A DNA stretch of 64,000 nucleotides. Source: Ostreococcus mediterraneus (taxonomy: Eukaryota; Chlorophyta; Mamiellophyceae; Mamiellales; Bathycoccaceae). The translations under genes were made by a program, and so were the position numbers. The stretch spans positions 473,909 through 537,908 of the forward strand of contig WMKK01000007.1 in NCBI GenBank assembly GCA_012295225.1, given 5' to 3'. Positions 18,389 to 28,971 of this stretch are shown piece after piece; the stretch's first letter is position 1; each line of letters begins with the position of its first letter. The notes beneath the pieces are model-generated. The model was given only the letters and a program-made list of their open reading frames with translations. It was not told the origin of the DNA and made no database searches.

Positions 18389-20392
18389 ATGTCATCTCGC
18401 GACGGCCACGGGGGCGGGGCGGATGGAGGCGCTGAAGGCGCGCCAGGAGGCGCTGAGGGCGCGCCCCGAAAGGTTTTACCAAAGCTCACATTCAAGTTGA
18501 AGCGTCCGGTCGCGGAAGCGGAGGCGAGCGGTGACAGCGGTGGAGCGCGTCGTGGGGATAGTGATGTCGCTGACGGTGGACAAAAGCGCCGACGAGAGGG
18601 TGCTGGTGAGAGTGAAGAGGAGCGAAAGATTCGAGAGCTCAAGGCAAAGATGGCGCGGCTAAGCGAGTTACTTCCGGATGGCGGCGGCACGAGTACGAGT
18701 GGAGCGGTGAAAACGAAGGGTCGTGCGCCGAGTGGACTGTCTCGCGGTACAGCCCCGCGTGCAGCGATATTCGGAATGGTTAATGCGAGTGGGGATATTG
18801 AACGTTCTTCGACGCCCATGGAGGCGTCTGCAACGCCTTCGACATCGGCGTACGTCGATGGGGATGACGACGACGCCCCGGGCGCACCTGTTGGACCGAT
18901 TTTAGGCGGGCAGACGGTGAGTATAGATCCACCGAAAGTACCTAAGGAGGCGCCGGTGTCAAAGAAGAAACTAGAAGACGTGTTGAACAAGTTGCAAAAG
19001 CTCGACAAGACGGGCATCTTTCTTTACCCAGTAACAGAGGATATCGCGCCAGGGTATTTTAGTGTGATTGCTCGCCCTATGGATTTTACCACCCTTCGTA
19101 CGCGGGTCAAGAGCAATGACTATTCACACTTTTACCCGTTTTGTGTGGATGTGGAGACTATGTACCGGAACGCGTTGCAGTACAACCCTCCACCGACAGA
19201 AATTCACCAAATTGCTTCCAAGATGTTGGAGCAAGCGCGTAGAATCATAAACAAAACTCGTGGATTATCTCCGAATGCTGGTTTTGTCAAGCCGAAGAAA
19301 ATTAAACCAATTTCGACGCCCAAGGTTGTTCAAAACAAGAGCGCGGCGGCGGCGGCGGCGACTCCGGCGGGCGCCGACACGAGCTCAGCGGGAGAGCTTC
19401 AAATGTTTGATAATTCTGGTGTCGACATACCAGACTTCTTGCATGATGATGATTTCGACTTGCATAATGACTTGGACGAAAACGACGATTTCGACATTGG
19501 CGTGGACTCGTTCCTTCACGATTCGTTTTCAATTGAAAGCTTGCACGACGAAAACTTTGGTGTCGACGCGCTGGATGAGCAGTCCATGAACAAGCCTCAA
19601 GAAATGCTCTTAAAACCTGACTGGAGTACCAAACGGACTAAACGGCAGACATTTAATGTGCGAGATAGGGGATACGAGTTTATTCGCCTCCCAATGATCT
19701 GGCCAGGGGATAGAAGAAAGCCAAACCTGGTCCACGCGCACCTGCCAAATGAGAGTGCTCCGTATTTGGACTTATATCCAACGTCTGTGAACTCTTTCAT
19801 TTCGCTTGTAAGCGACGAGGTAAAAAATGGTCCCGCAAAAGCATTCATGGATTATGCGAGACTGTCGGAGCCGCAGATGGTGCCCGTACCGAAGCCAGCA
19901 GTTCGACGCGCGCCCCACGCGCCTTCGCCAGTGGCGGCTCAAGTGTTGCCGAGTTCAAGAGTGATTCCAGAGCCCGCTCAGGCGGCGCCGGCAGTGGTAC
20001 AGGATAAACACAAATCCGAAAACGTACCGTGGCTGTATGATGCGCCTTCGCTCACGGAAATTTTGGCTCGAGGAAACCCAAATGACCCGTCGCATCCGCC
20101 TCGTATTAAAGCCGGCATCGCTGGTTTTCACTGCATGCAACGCGCGCGCGAACTCATGAGCGGCGATCGTGATCCATCTGGCGAAAATCCCTTTTATAAA
20201 CTACCGAGTGGATACATGCCTCAGGGAAAATCCATGGTGTTCACCGTGACCGTCCTCGGGAGCACCATCGCGCACACGCTGGGTCAGCGAGGCATTTTCA
20301 TTCCGCCGCCAAACCCACCAACCACCGTCACCGACGCGGACGATGACGAACCCATAGACCGTGACGACATTCCACTGTCAAAACTCGTATAG
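18389..20392 (+). CDS. Bromodomain-containing nuclear protein (BRD7/9-like)
   Basis: The first in-frame ATG (MSSRDGHGGG) at 18389 gives 667 residues. The bromodomain occupies about residues 190-290: it starts with the KLEDVLNKLQKLD helix, has FLYPVTEDIAPGYFSVIARPMDF (ZA loop), then LRTRVKSNDYS and the acetyl-lysine-contacting asparagine in ALQYNPPP, near residue 266. The order of a short basic leader, bromodomain and long poorly structured tail, and the IARPMDFTTLR wording, resemble BRD7/BRD9 proteins of SWI/SNF complexes. Acidic Asp/Asn clusters follow at about 360-420. It would read acetylated histones in the nucleus. The precise complex is inferred. Confidence 0.82.
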   Translation: MSSRDGHGGGADGGAEGAPGGAEGAPRKVLPKLTFKLKRPVAEAEASGDSGGARRGDSDVADGGQKRRREGAGESEEERKIRELKAKMARLSELLPDGGGTSTSGAVKTKGRAPSGLSRGTAPRAAIFGMVNASGDIERSSTPMEASATPSTSAYVDGDDDDAPGAPVGPILGGQTVSIDPPKVPKEAPVSKKKLEDVLNKLQKLDKTGIFLYPVTEDIAPGYFSVIARPMDFTTLRTRVKSNDYSHFYPFCVDVETMYRNALQYNPPPTEIHQIASKMLEQARRIINKTRGLSPNAGFVKPKKIKPISTPKVVQNKSAAAAAATPAGADTSSAGELQMFDNSGVDIPDFLHDDDFDLHNDLDENDDFDIGVDSFLHDSFSIESLHDENFGVDALDEQSMNKPQEMLLKPDWSTKRTKRQTFNVRDRGYEFIRLPMIWPGDRRKPNLVHAHLPNESAPYLDLYPTSVNSFISLVSDEVKNGPAKAFMDYARLSEPQMVPVPKPAVRRAPHAPSPVAAQVLPSSRVIPEPAQAAPAVVQDKHKSENVPWLYDAPSLTEILARGNPNDPSHPPRIKAGIAGFHCMQRARELMSGDRDPSGENPFYKLPSGYMPQGKSMVFTVTVLGSTIAHTLGQRGIFIPPPNPPTTVTDADDDEPIDRDDIPLSKLV

Positions 20393-20528
20393 CACGATAC
20401 ACACAAGCTCAAAGCGCGCGCCCGCGCGACATCATTCGCGCGCGCGCGAGTAGGAATATACTCGTCGTTTTAAATATAGCCAACCGACAGCTTTACAAAT
20501 CTAAATCTAATGGTACACTCGCGCGCGC

Positions 20529-20837
20529 CTACGCCAACGCCTCACCATCGAGCAACACTCGCCGTCCATCAACGCGCACGTTCCCTTTGGTCACCACCGC
20601 GCCGTCATCGAGCATCGTGACGCGTCCATCCTCGAGCGCCTGTTTCGCCTCGGCTCGCGTCGGCAACTTTTTCAGCAGTAAACGGTCGACGCGCGTCGCG
20701 TCTCGCGACGCGAAGAGCGACTTCCCCCATCCGCGCGCGATGGTGGTATCTGTATCTTCGATCACGCACCAATCGTCGTCGTCATCGATCGCGGCGCCCG
20801 CGCCCGCGCACGCGCACGCGCCCGCGCCGCGCGTCAT
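20529..20837 (-). CDS. Small S4-domain-like protein
   Basis: ATG at 20837, 102 residues. After an Ala/Gly/Cys stretch and a run of aspartates, residues about 48-95 read like an S4 RNA-binding fold: RVDRLLLKKL, TRAEAKQALEDGRVTM, then VVTKGNVRVDGRRVLL, which matches the S4 pattern of the RsuA/RluB pseudouridine synthases. No catalytic domain follows; the frame ends directly after the S4-like region, and the convergent bromodomain gene lies 136 bp away. It could be a stand-alone S4 RNA-binding protein or the remnant of a longer enzyme. Existence as a gene is plausible but unproven. Confidence 0.5.
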   Translation of the reverse strand: MTRGAGACACAGAGAAIDDDDDWCVIEDTDTTIARGWGKSLFASRDATRVDRLLLKKLPTRAEAKQALEDGRVTMLDDGAVVTKGNVRVDGRRVLLDGEALA

Positions 20838-21129
20838 GGTGTGCCGTTCGGAGGTGCCGGCGCCCGTGCGGCGCGCAGCGCGTCGCGTCGACGCCGTCGA
20901 CGCCGCGCGCGCGATCGATGGATTCTAAGGGGAATCAGGAAAATTATGCGTCGCGCGCGAGAGCGGCGCGAGAGCGGCGACGCCGTGCGCGCGTGCAGGC
21001 GCGGAGCCCGCCACGTGGCACCCCGCGGCCTCGAGGGGGACGATTCGTCACTTGGTGACGCTCACCGCGCGTGTGCGCGCTGAACTATCCGCACAGGCAC
21101 GCACGTGCGCGCGCACACGAGGACCAAAC

Positions 21130-23307
21130 ATGGACTTTGCCGAGCGCGCGCGAGAAACGGTTGCGGACGTCGAGCGCGGCGCCGCCAAGGCTGTCGATGA
21201 CGTGCACGTGTTTCGCGCTGGCCGGCGCACGGGTTGGCTGTTGATATTTCTTTCGGTGATCATGAGCGCGTACTTGTGTGCGTTGATGGCATACTTTGCG
21301 AAAGAGCTGAATAATGTCGTCGGCGGCGCGTGCCCGGATTACTCGGACTGCATGACGAATAAAGAAAACTGGTGCAAGGTGAGTCAATGCAATTTTCTCG
21401 GTAACGGCGTCGCGGCGGGCGCGACGACGTATGTCGGCGAAACTGTCACCGCCTGCCCGTTAAACGGGTGCTCGGCGTGCGAAGATTTTGAAACATGGCG
21501 AGAACAATTGATTCGGTACGATGCGTGCACGGCGCGGACGTCCCGGGTGCGAGAATGCTTGCCCATCAAGGACACCGACGGTACGCTCGCGCAATATCGC
21601 GGTCCTAAAGTTGCGAATGCGGCTGCTGGGCAATCAGGCTCTGAAGCATGGCTTCAACGTGATGCGTGGTTGGATGCGTGCGATGCGCAAGAGACGTACG
21701 CAGACCGTCGTGAACGCGGTGGTAAAGCCGTGCTTGGCGTGCTTTGCGTGGCGCTCATCATCTGGCTCTTTGGCACCTTCTACGTGTCGCGCAAACCCAA
21801 CTACCAGAAGCATCCTCGAGAGACGGTCATGAGGCCGCTCACGACATTTTCTGAAAAGAAGTCTTTCAACAACCGTTACCATCCGGACTCGATCTGGCTG
21901 TGGTTCTCCACGGCCACTGCTTTGCTTGGATTCGTCGTGCAATTGTACTCGTTCTACACGCCCACAACAACTGATACGCGCATTCCCCTCGTTCAAGGCG
22001 TTTGGATTTCACTCGAAGTCGTCAATCGCGGAGTTCTCCTTTTCTTCGACAAGTTTACAATGAGTGAGGCGAGTTCAATTTTCTTTGATATTGGTTTCTC
22101 CATCGTCGGTTTTACGGCGCTTTTGGAACCTTTCTTCGAACCCGCAATCACCGACAGATTGCCCGAAGTCGATGAGTCTATCACAGACTATGCGCTTGCT
22201 ATTCGCGTGATATCTTTCGTCTTTCCGCTTTGCACGGCTGTGTTGAAAGTGAAAGATTTGTACATCGATAACTACTGGCCCTCTCCGGCGACGGCGAAGT
22301 GGCTATCTGAAGGCAAGAGAAGCTTCAAGCGAAACGTGATCAAGCTCGTTGTCTTGGTCCTGCAGATCGGCGCTGCTGTATCAGTGTACGGTATCATGGG
22401 CTCTTCGACGCTCTGTCACCAGTTCCGAACGTGCGCTCGCGGTACCTGCACTCCTGACATCCCGTCGGGCGTTCCATTGGATACTGAACTCATCAATAAC
22501 AATCTCGGTTACTATCATCAGATGATTTCCGATGATGGTGCTAAGAAGTGGCGCTGGCAAATCAACTCTCAAACATCTTTGAAATTCACCACAGTGAATG
22601 GCGCGTTGTATGCTGACCTTGGCATTGCCGTTCCAAATGGAAATGGCGAAAGCACCGTCACCGAACCCAATAACAACTTGTATTGGAACGTGGATGCTAC
22701 GACCCCGAGCGTGGCGTGTAACACACGCTTCAGAGTTGAATGTCAAGAGATTAACCCGCGTCATGCATTCTATAATCTCACAGACAAATACGAATGGGTG
22801 GACTACAACAAAACCATGTACAAATTTGTCGCCGTACACGACTCTGGGGCCATGACGGGAGATCCCACGTGCTTTGGTGAGTCTTCTGAATGGTGGACCG
22901 ACACAGAAAACTTTGTCGGTGGTCCGGGCGCCTATGTTGGAGGGAAAAGTGACAGTCTCGACGTCGGTTTCATTTTCATGGAGCAGACGTGCACCTCATC
23001 TGGCACCACCTCGCGTTGCTTGGTTGAACCGCCGTACGTTGCCGTGTATAGTCCATACGGACGTGCGAGCACGAAAATCAGTGGTACGTACACCCCATGG
23101 ACTCAAAAGCCCCCTGCAGGCGTAGCTGATACATCCCGCGGCGGGTCCACCGCTATTGATGAGGGGTGGTCAACTTCGTGGCGCGGATTTGAGCTCAAGA
23201 TGAATGAAGCTGCCATCACAGCGGCGGGAGGAGCCCCAATTGGAGGTGGAGGTGCGCCGCCAGTGCAAGCTCCGGGCGCTCCGCCAATAAATCCACCGAT
23301 GGGATGA
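21130..23307 (+). CDS. Seven-helix membrane protein with large cysteine-bearing ectodomain, unknown family
   Basis: The first ATG (MDFAERARETV) at 21130 gives 725 residues in one exon. One hydrophobic helix at about 33-55 precedes a cysteine-rich loop of about 140 residues (CPDYSDCMTNKENWC, ACPLNGCSAC). Six further helices follow between about 198 and 425. A C-terminal ectodomain-like region of roughly 300 residues contains several cysteines, N-glycosylation sequons such as NLT and NKT, and a Gly/Pro-rich tail (GAPPINPPMG). The helix grouping recalls a voltage-channel-like six-helix bundle, but no selectivity filter or charged S4 is visible. I do not recognise the family and assign no function. 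Confidence 0.85.
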   Translation: MDFAERARETVADVERGAAKAVDDVHVFRAGRRTGWLLIFLSVIMSAYLCALMAYFAKELNNVVGGACPDYSDCMTNKENWCKVSQCNFLGNGVAAGATTYVGETVTACPLNGCSACEDFETWREQLIRYDACTARTSRVRECLPIKDTDGTLAQYRGPKVANAAAGQSGSEAWLQRDAWLDACDAQETYADRRERGGKAVLGVLCVALIIWLFGTFYVSRKPNYQKHPRETVMRPLTTFSEKKSFNNRYHPDSIWLWFSTATALLGFVVQLYSFYTPTTTDTRIPLVQGVWISLEVVNRGVLLFFDKFTMSEASSIFFDIGFSIVGFTALLEPFFEPAITDRLPEVDESITDYALAIRVISFVFPLCTAVLKVKDLYIDNYWPSPATAKWLSEGKRSFKRNVIKLVVLVLQIGAAVSVYGIMGSSTLCHQFRTCARGTCTPDIPSGVPLDTELINNNLGYYHQMISDDGAKKWRWQINSQTSLKFTTVNGALYADLGIAVPNGNGESTVTEPNNNLYWNVDATTPSVACNTRFRVECQEINPRHAFYNLTDKYEWVDYNKTMYKFVAVHDSGAMTGDPTCFGESSEWWTDTENFVGGPGAYVGGKSDSLDVGFIFMEQTCTSSGTTSRCLVEPPYVAVYSPYGRASTKISGTYTPWTQKPPAGVADTSRGGSTAIDEGWSTSWRGFELKMNEAAITAAGGAPIGGGGAPPVQAPGAPPINPPMG

Positions 23308-23493
23308 ACGCCCGGGCGCGCATCAAGATATCTCAGTAAATTAACACGATAAAAACATCAGCGCACAGACGCGAGTGAATAAAGTATGTACTGTAATGAC
23401 AACGTAAAAAGGCAAAATACGCGCGCGTGCGAGAAAGCTTACGTGTTTTACTCTTTAAATTCTGTGAAAATACAACCCCATACTCTATTCTCT

Positions 23494-24471
23494 TTACTCT
23501 CCGACGGTCATTCCGAAACCAAACTTATGGTTCTTGCTCTGATGGTCGATTTCAGCGCTGATGATCAAGTTCAAGCCGACATTCAAACGTTCTTCGAGGT
23601 ACGTGGAGACGACGCCGTGGTTATCGATGCGTCCACGAATTCTACATTGTCGAAGAATGTAATCATAACCAACGCTCGCCGTCGCGCTGCGCTGATTCCA
23701 GTTCCACAAGAAGTCGCTCGCCAACATGGCTTTCTCGCTCACCTTGGTGCAGTACGTGAGAGACAACAAACCCGTGGTGGCGACTTGCCCCGTGGCGACG
23801 GTTTTGTCATCTGCAAACCTAGCGGCAAAACCAACGCCAGATTTGTTCTGGCCACCCAGAAAGAAACCTTCACCACCTAAAGACAACGTCGGCGTGACGC
23901 TTTGCAAGTAATTCACCCCATAGAACTGCCCGTTGCCGCACTTGAACTGCGCTTGGTAGTCCAAACCCTTGAAGTCCGCGTCAAACATCACTTGCGAAAA
24001 CCCCGTCTCCTTGGTCGATTGCAACTTAAAACTCAACCAATCCGAGAAGTCATACTTCACTCTCCCACTCACCCGTCCATCAGTCAAAACCCGTCCAACT
24101 AACATATAATTCTGGTCCACAACGTTGGCCCCGAATTCATACGTCGACGTGGGAATCTTAATAATCTGCCCCCCTTGCGCCGGTACCTCTTGACTCGTCA
24201 TGCTAAACCCATGACTCAAAAAGAACTTCTGATTCAGCTGCTTATTATAGTCGAATCTCGCGCCCTCAAAGTTATCCGCCTTCAGCGACATGAGCATTTC
24301 CCGTTGCATCTCTTCATACTTCACCGGGCACGGTAAATCCGTATAATCCACCTTCCCCGTCACCGGTGCGCTCGATTTCGCCGCCTCAGCCGCGGCTTCC
24401 GCGGCGGCATCATCCGCGGCGCTCGCCCCGGCGCCTACCGCCGCCTCCATGCGTGACGTCGTCAGCCCCAT
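23494..24471 (-). CDS. TOM40: Mitochondrial import pore TOM40
   Basis: The ATG at 24471 (MGLTTSRMEAAV) gives 325 residues. After an Ala-rich leader the conserved region begins with PCPVKYEEMQREML. The rest alternates polar and hydrophobic residues as in a 19-strand porin_3 barrel. TOM40 wording can be seen in LNQKFFLSHGFSM, YEFGANVVDQNYMLVGRV, and the C-terminal beta-signal HKFGFGMTVG. It forms the general protein-import channel of the mitochondrial outer membrane. VDAC is the alternative porin_3 family, but the N-terminal helix wording and the KFFLSH motif favour TOM40. Confidence 0.88.
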   Translation of the reverse strand: MGLTTSRMEAAVGAGASAADDAAAEAAAEAAKSSAPVTGKVDYTDLPCPVKYEEMQREMLMSLKADNFEGARFDYNKQLNQKFFLSHGFSMTSQEVPAQGGQIIKIPTSTYEFGANVVDQNYMLVGRVLTDGRVSGRVKYDFSDWLSFKLQSTKETGFSQVMFDADFKGLDYQAQFKCGNGQFYGVNYLQSVTPTLSLGGEGFFLGGQNKSGVGFAARFADDKTVATGQVATTGLLSLTYCTKVSEKAMLASDFLWNWNQRSATASVGYDYILRQCRIRGRIDNHGVVSTYLEERLNVGLNLIISAEIDHQSKNHKFGFGMTVGE

Positions 24472-24733
24472 CGTCGTCAAGTGCCGCACAGGTGCTGGAT
24501 GGATGATCAACCTCACGCATGTATGCGCGCCACCAATGTATCATCACGAGGGTTCAAAGCCACGCAGCGCGCGCCCGTCGCCGTCTCTTTCGCCCACGCG
24601 CGAGTAGGTTAGACACAGAGCCATGGCGAGACGTACGTCGAGACCGATTTGCGATTGCGATCGCGTGCACGCGATGCCGTTCGACGCCCGCACCGCGCGT
24701 GACCGCGGCCGAGAGGACGCTGTGGATGGCTGG

Positions 24734-25760
<1,027 letters not shown>

Positions 25761-25909
25761 ATGTGCACGCTTTAGAAGCGTACTGAGGGTGAATTTTAGA
25801 AAGACGTTGTGAAGCACAAAACTTTCTCATTTAATCATTGGCGTGTGTTAACCTTTGCCTCGAAAAACAAACGTATATATTTTACACACGACAATACAAC
25901 GCGCGCCTA

Positions 25910-27463
25910 CTACACGACTTGGACGTCTGACGGCACGGAGCCGGAGAGTCTACAACCTATCAATTGAAAGTACGTATCGCTCGTACGCACAGATTCGGCA
26001 TCGACGAGACGGCACACGGCGACGTCTTTGTCCGAACTCGACTGGCCGACATTTTCAAGCCTGCCGCAAAACATGTATTGCCCAGGTGGCCGACGAATAA
26101 ATAGTAGCGCGCTATCGCCAGCCACGTCACCTTCGCCATCTACAGGTTTCGTGACTTCTGAAGATTTTGAGCGATGTAACCGTGCGATGTCTTCGTCGAG
26201 CGCACCGCCAGCCTTGCCGTCCCACTTCATGTAAATCTCGCCGTCGCGTTCCCAAAACGTCGTCGGGCCTCGCGTTTGCGGTTTCCCGACAGACACAAAG
26301 ACAGCCATGGCGTTCGCCCAGGCGTGTACGTTGCGCCCATCGTTTTTGTGACGAATGTCTTGCTCGCCGGCAAGAAGTTCAATCGCACCTTTGCGACCGC
26401 CGACGACTTTACCTACGCTTTCTAACGCGCTCAAAATGTCTGCGTTTGCTTCCTCCAACGCTGTCTCGCGTGCAAACTGGCAAGGCTTACCCTGACCCCC
26501 ACGCTTTGCCGCTTTGGCGCGTTCTTTCTGCTTGAGAACACGAACTTTTTTAACCTTTCGAGGTAATCCACGCAAAGGCTCGCCCGCTTCGACGACTTCA
26601 GTCAGAATGCGCAAAACGTCGTCGTCCTCCTTTATCATCGTCAAGCACTTGTCAAAAATTAAGCACAAACTATAACCATCTGCGGCGGCGTACGCGCGCT
26701 GGCTCGCAGTCAACGGACGTTTAGCCCAATCACTACACTGCTCTTTTTTATCGAGCATGCACCCAATAACTTGCCTAGTCAGTACCGCCAAGCCGCACCG
26801 CAGAGACATTTTATTCGGGCTCGCGGCGTACGCCAGTTGCTTTACATCCACCAGGTTTTTGCATGTTTCATCCCAGACGCTTAAATGCGAATACGACGCC
26901 TTCATGCGCTTCACGTCATATCCAAAACTAAATCCTAGCTTGTACAATTTCTCTTCCCATAATATCGCTTTGAGCAATTCGTCCGTCGCTTCGATGACCT
27001 CGGGCGCGCACCCGCGCGGCGCCGTCGCTAATAAATCAATCAAAAACACCTCATCCCGCGTCGCTACTTGCAATAATGCCACCGGTGTATTATCACCCGG
27101 TCGCCATTCCGCGTCGAGTCCCACGCATGGGGGTAGTCGCACATTATCACTCACATTTACACCCGCCGTCTGCGCTCGCACCGCCGCCGTCGCGCGTTGC
27201 AACCCTTCCAAGTCATCCACCCAGTGCACGTTCTCGAACGGCACCGCAGGTAAAGGTGCGTACTTGTCGCTCTTCACATTCAGCGGCGCTTGCACCGCCG
27301 CGCGCGCGCGCACGCTCGCGCGCTCATGCGCAGGCGCCGCACGTCGTCGCTGCTCATGGCGGCTCAAGCGAGCTAAAGAGACGCACTTTTGCGCTCGGGA
27401 CGTCCCAGCGCCGCGCGCGTCGAGCGCCGACGACGCGTGCGCGACGCAGAGTGCGCTGCGCAT
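25910..27463 (-). CDS. DEDDy-type 3'-5' exonuclease, organelle-targeted
   Basis: Single exon, 517 residues from an ATG at 27463. The first 65 residues are rich in Arg/Ala/Ser and poor in acid residues, as expected for a transit peptide. The RNase D-like exonuclease domain covers about 75-280, with the DEDD motifs visible as GLDAEWRPG (Exo I), LGFSFGYDVKRMK (Exo II) and YAAADGYSLCLIFD (Exo III, YxxxD, hence DEDDy). A lysine-rich linker (KVKKVRVLKQKERAKAAKR) and a C-terminal region of about 190 residues without a recognised domain follow. It resembles the EXD3/Mut-7-like and plant WRN-exo-like group. The substrate may be organellar RNA; that is inference. Confidence 0.82.
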   Translation of the reverse strand: MRSALCVAHASSALDARGAGTSRAQKCVSLARLSRHEQRRRAAPAHERASVRARAAVQAPLNVKSDKYAPLPAVPFENVHWVDDLEGLQRATAAVRAQTAGVNVSDNVRLPPCVGLDAEWRPGDNTPVALLQVATRDEVFLIDLLATAPRGCAPEVIEATDELLKAILWEEKLYKLGFSFGYDVKRMKASYSHLSVWDETCKNLVDVKQLAYAASPNKMSLRCGLAVLTRQVIGCMLDKKEQCSDWAKRPLTASQRAYAAADGYSLCLIFDKCLTMIKEDDDVLRILTEVVEAGEPLRGLPRKVKKVRVLKQKERAKAAKRGGQGKPCQFARETALEEANADILSALESVGKVVGGRKGAIELLAGEQDIRHKNDGRNVHAWANAMAVFVSVGKPQTRGPTTFWERDGEIYMKWDGKAGGALDEDIARLHRSKSSEVTKPVDGEGDVAGDSALLFIRRPPGQYMFCGRLENVGQSSSDKDVAVCRLVDAESVRTSDTYFQLIGCRLSGSVPSDVQVV

Positions 27464-27594
27464 GTGCGTTTGCGCGCGTGCACGCGGTGTTTGCCTGTTG
27501 CGAGGCGCACACTGCGGTATGGGTGCCTGTGCTTTGCTGGGCCAAGCCGCGCGCGTTGTTCTCTACACTTTTCGTACACTGGTCATTACAAACT

Positions 27595-28797
27595 TTAATT
27601 CGACTCGTTCTTGCGACGCTGCGCGCGCATCTCCGCCCACTTGGGCGCAGTGGGGTTAATTTTGGCTTTAACTTCTTCGCTCTGCGCTTGGCGCTTGAAC
27701 GAACCCTTGGGCGCGTTCGCAGGCGCCTCCATGCTCGGCGCCGTCTTGTACATTTCCATGAGCTTGCGCTTGACGTCATCATCTTTGACGCCCACCGCGG
27801 CGATCTTCTTCCCTTTATTCCATCGTGCCGCGATAGCCATCTCTTGTAAAATTTCCTTTTCTCCTTGCGTTGCCCTTCGAAGCTCCTCAACAAAGGCTTT
27901 TGCGTTCACCACATACGCCCCGCTTCCGCGGACGAGAGAACTCAACGCGCCGTCAGACGTCGCCACGTACACCAACCTCGACGCGTGTTCGCGCATCTCC
28001 TCCACCACGCGCGCCTCAATCCACGAATCCGCATCATTCTTGACGCTATATACCGTTTGCACGCCGCTATCTAAATCACCCTCGATCTCGTCCTCATCCT
28101 TATTCCTATTCCTATCCGCGTCCCACACCACGACGACGCGATAGCCCGAAAACGCTTTAAAATTCTCAATCTCCTGCGTCAACGTCAATCGCGCAGTATC
28201 CAAATCCCCAGCCCGAAACGCCGCGTTCGCCTCATCTATACCTTTATCCTCCAATCCACAAACGTTATATCCGTCGATAAGCAATAAAGGCGCGATCCCC
28301 GCGCCGCTATGTTCCTTGAGCTCGCTCTTGTCCCGTGACGCCTTGGCTTTCTCCCGCCGCCTTCGCGCGAGCTCCTCCTCGTACGCCCGATCCCTCCCTC
28401 GCGCGTTCCCCACGCCTTCGCGTGCATTCGATGCCTTGGATGCGTTCAACGCGTTCGCCTTATTCACCTGCCCCGCGCCATCGCCCGTGAGCGCCTTGAA
28501 ACGCTCGACGAGTTTGATTTGCGCATGCACTGACAACCCATTCGATTTCCCAGTGATCCTCGCCGGCGCCGGCACCGGCGCGTCGCCCGGCCGCGTCGCG
28601 CCCTCACCCGACGCACCACCGCCTCTCCCACCGCCCTTGGACTTCTTCGCCATCGCCGCGACGCGCACGACGCCGCGAACGCGTCGCGCGAACGCACCCA
28701 CGCGCATCGTCGTCGACGTCGTCGGCAGCGCCATTCGCGCGTTCACCCCGCGCTGCGCGCGCGCCGTCGCCCCGAATCCCGCATGCGCGCGACGCAT
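27595..28797 (-). CDS. YacP/Rae1-like NYN-domain ribonuclease, plastid-targeted
   Basis: ATG at 28797, 400 residues; a later Met (MALPTTSTTMRV) is also possible. The N-terminal 50 residues look like a transit peptide, followed by Gly/Lys-rich and Arg/Glu-rich linkers. The NYN (PIN-like) domain starts at about 170 with LLLIDGYNVCGL and continues with VVVVWDADRN, YVATSDGALSSLVRGSGAYVVNAKAFVEEL, the arrangement of acidic residues seen in YacP-type proteins such as bacterial Rae1, which cut mRNA on ribosomes. Plants keep a plastid homologue. The C-terminal Lys/Arg tail may bind RNA. Enzymatic activity is inferred from the family. Confidence 0.85.
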   Translation of the reverse strand: MRRAHAGFGATARAQRGVNARMALPTTSTTMRVGAFARRVRGVVRVAAMAKKSKGGGRGGGASGEGATRPGDAPVPAPARITGKSNGLSVHAQIKLVERFKALTGDGAGQVNKANALNASKASNAREGVGNARGRDRAYEEELARRRREKAKASRDKSELKEHSGAGIAPLLLIDGYNVCGLEDKGIDEANAAFRAGDLDTARLTLTQEIENFKAFSGYRVVVVWDADRNRNKDEDEIEGDLDSGVQTVYSVKNDADSWIEARVVEEMREHASRLVYVATSDGALSSLVRGSGAYVVNAKAFVEELRRATQGEKEILQEMAIAARWNKGKKIAAVGVKDDDVKRKLMEMYKTAPSMEAPANAPKGSFKRQAQSEEVKAKINPTAPKWAEMRAQRRKNESN

Positions 28798-28971
28798 CGC
28801 GCGCGAAGAGTTATGTACGAATCACCACGCCACCGCGCGGGCGCGCATCGACGTCGCGCGCGCGTCAGTGACGGCGCATGGGGGCGCGCGCGGTGTCGCA
28901 CCGACCGCTATCCATCGATGCGGCTGCGCCGGCGGCGCGCGGGCGATCTTCACTTCGTGCCGCCGCGCGCG

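Noticed and set aside
21130-23307. P2X receptor or voltage-gated channel
   Set aside because: It lacks the P2X cysteine pattern, has more than two helices, and shows no selectivity filter or arginine-rich S4 helix.
23494-24471. VDAC rather than TOM40
   Set aside because: The N-terminal and KFFLSHGF wording and the FGFGMTVG end fit TOM40 better.
26757-27659. A 300-residue frame antisense to the exonuclease gene
   Set aside because: The opposite strand carries clear DEDDy motifs; this frame is Cys/Arg/Ser-rich without domain.
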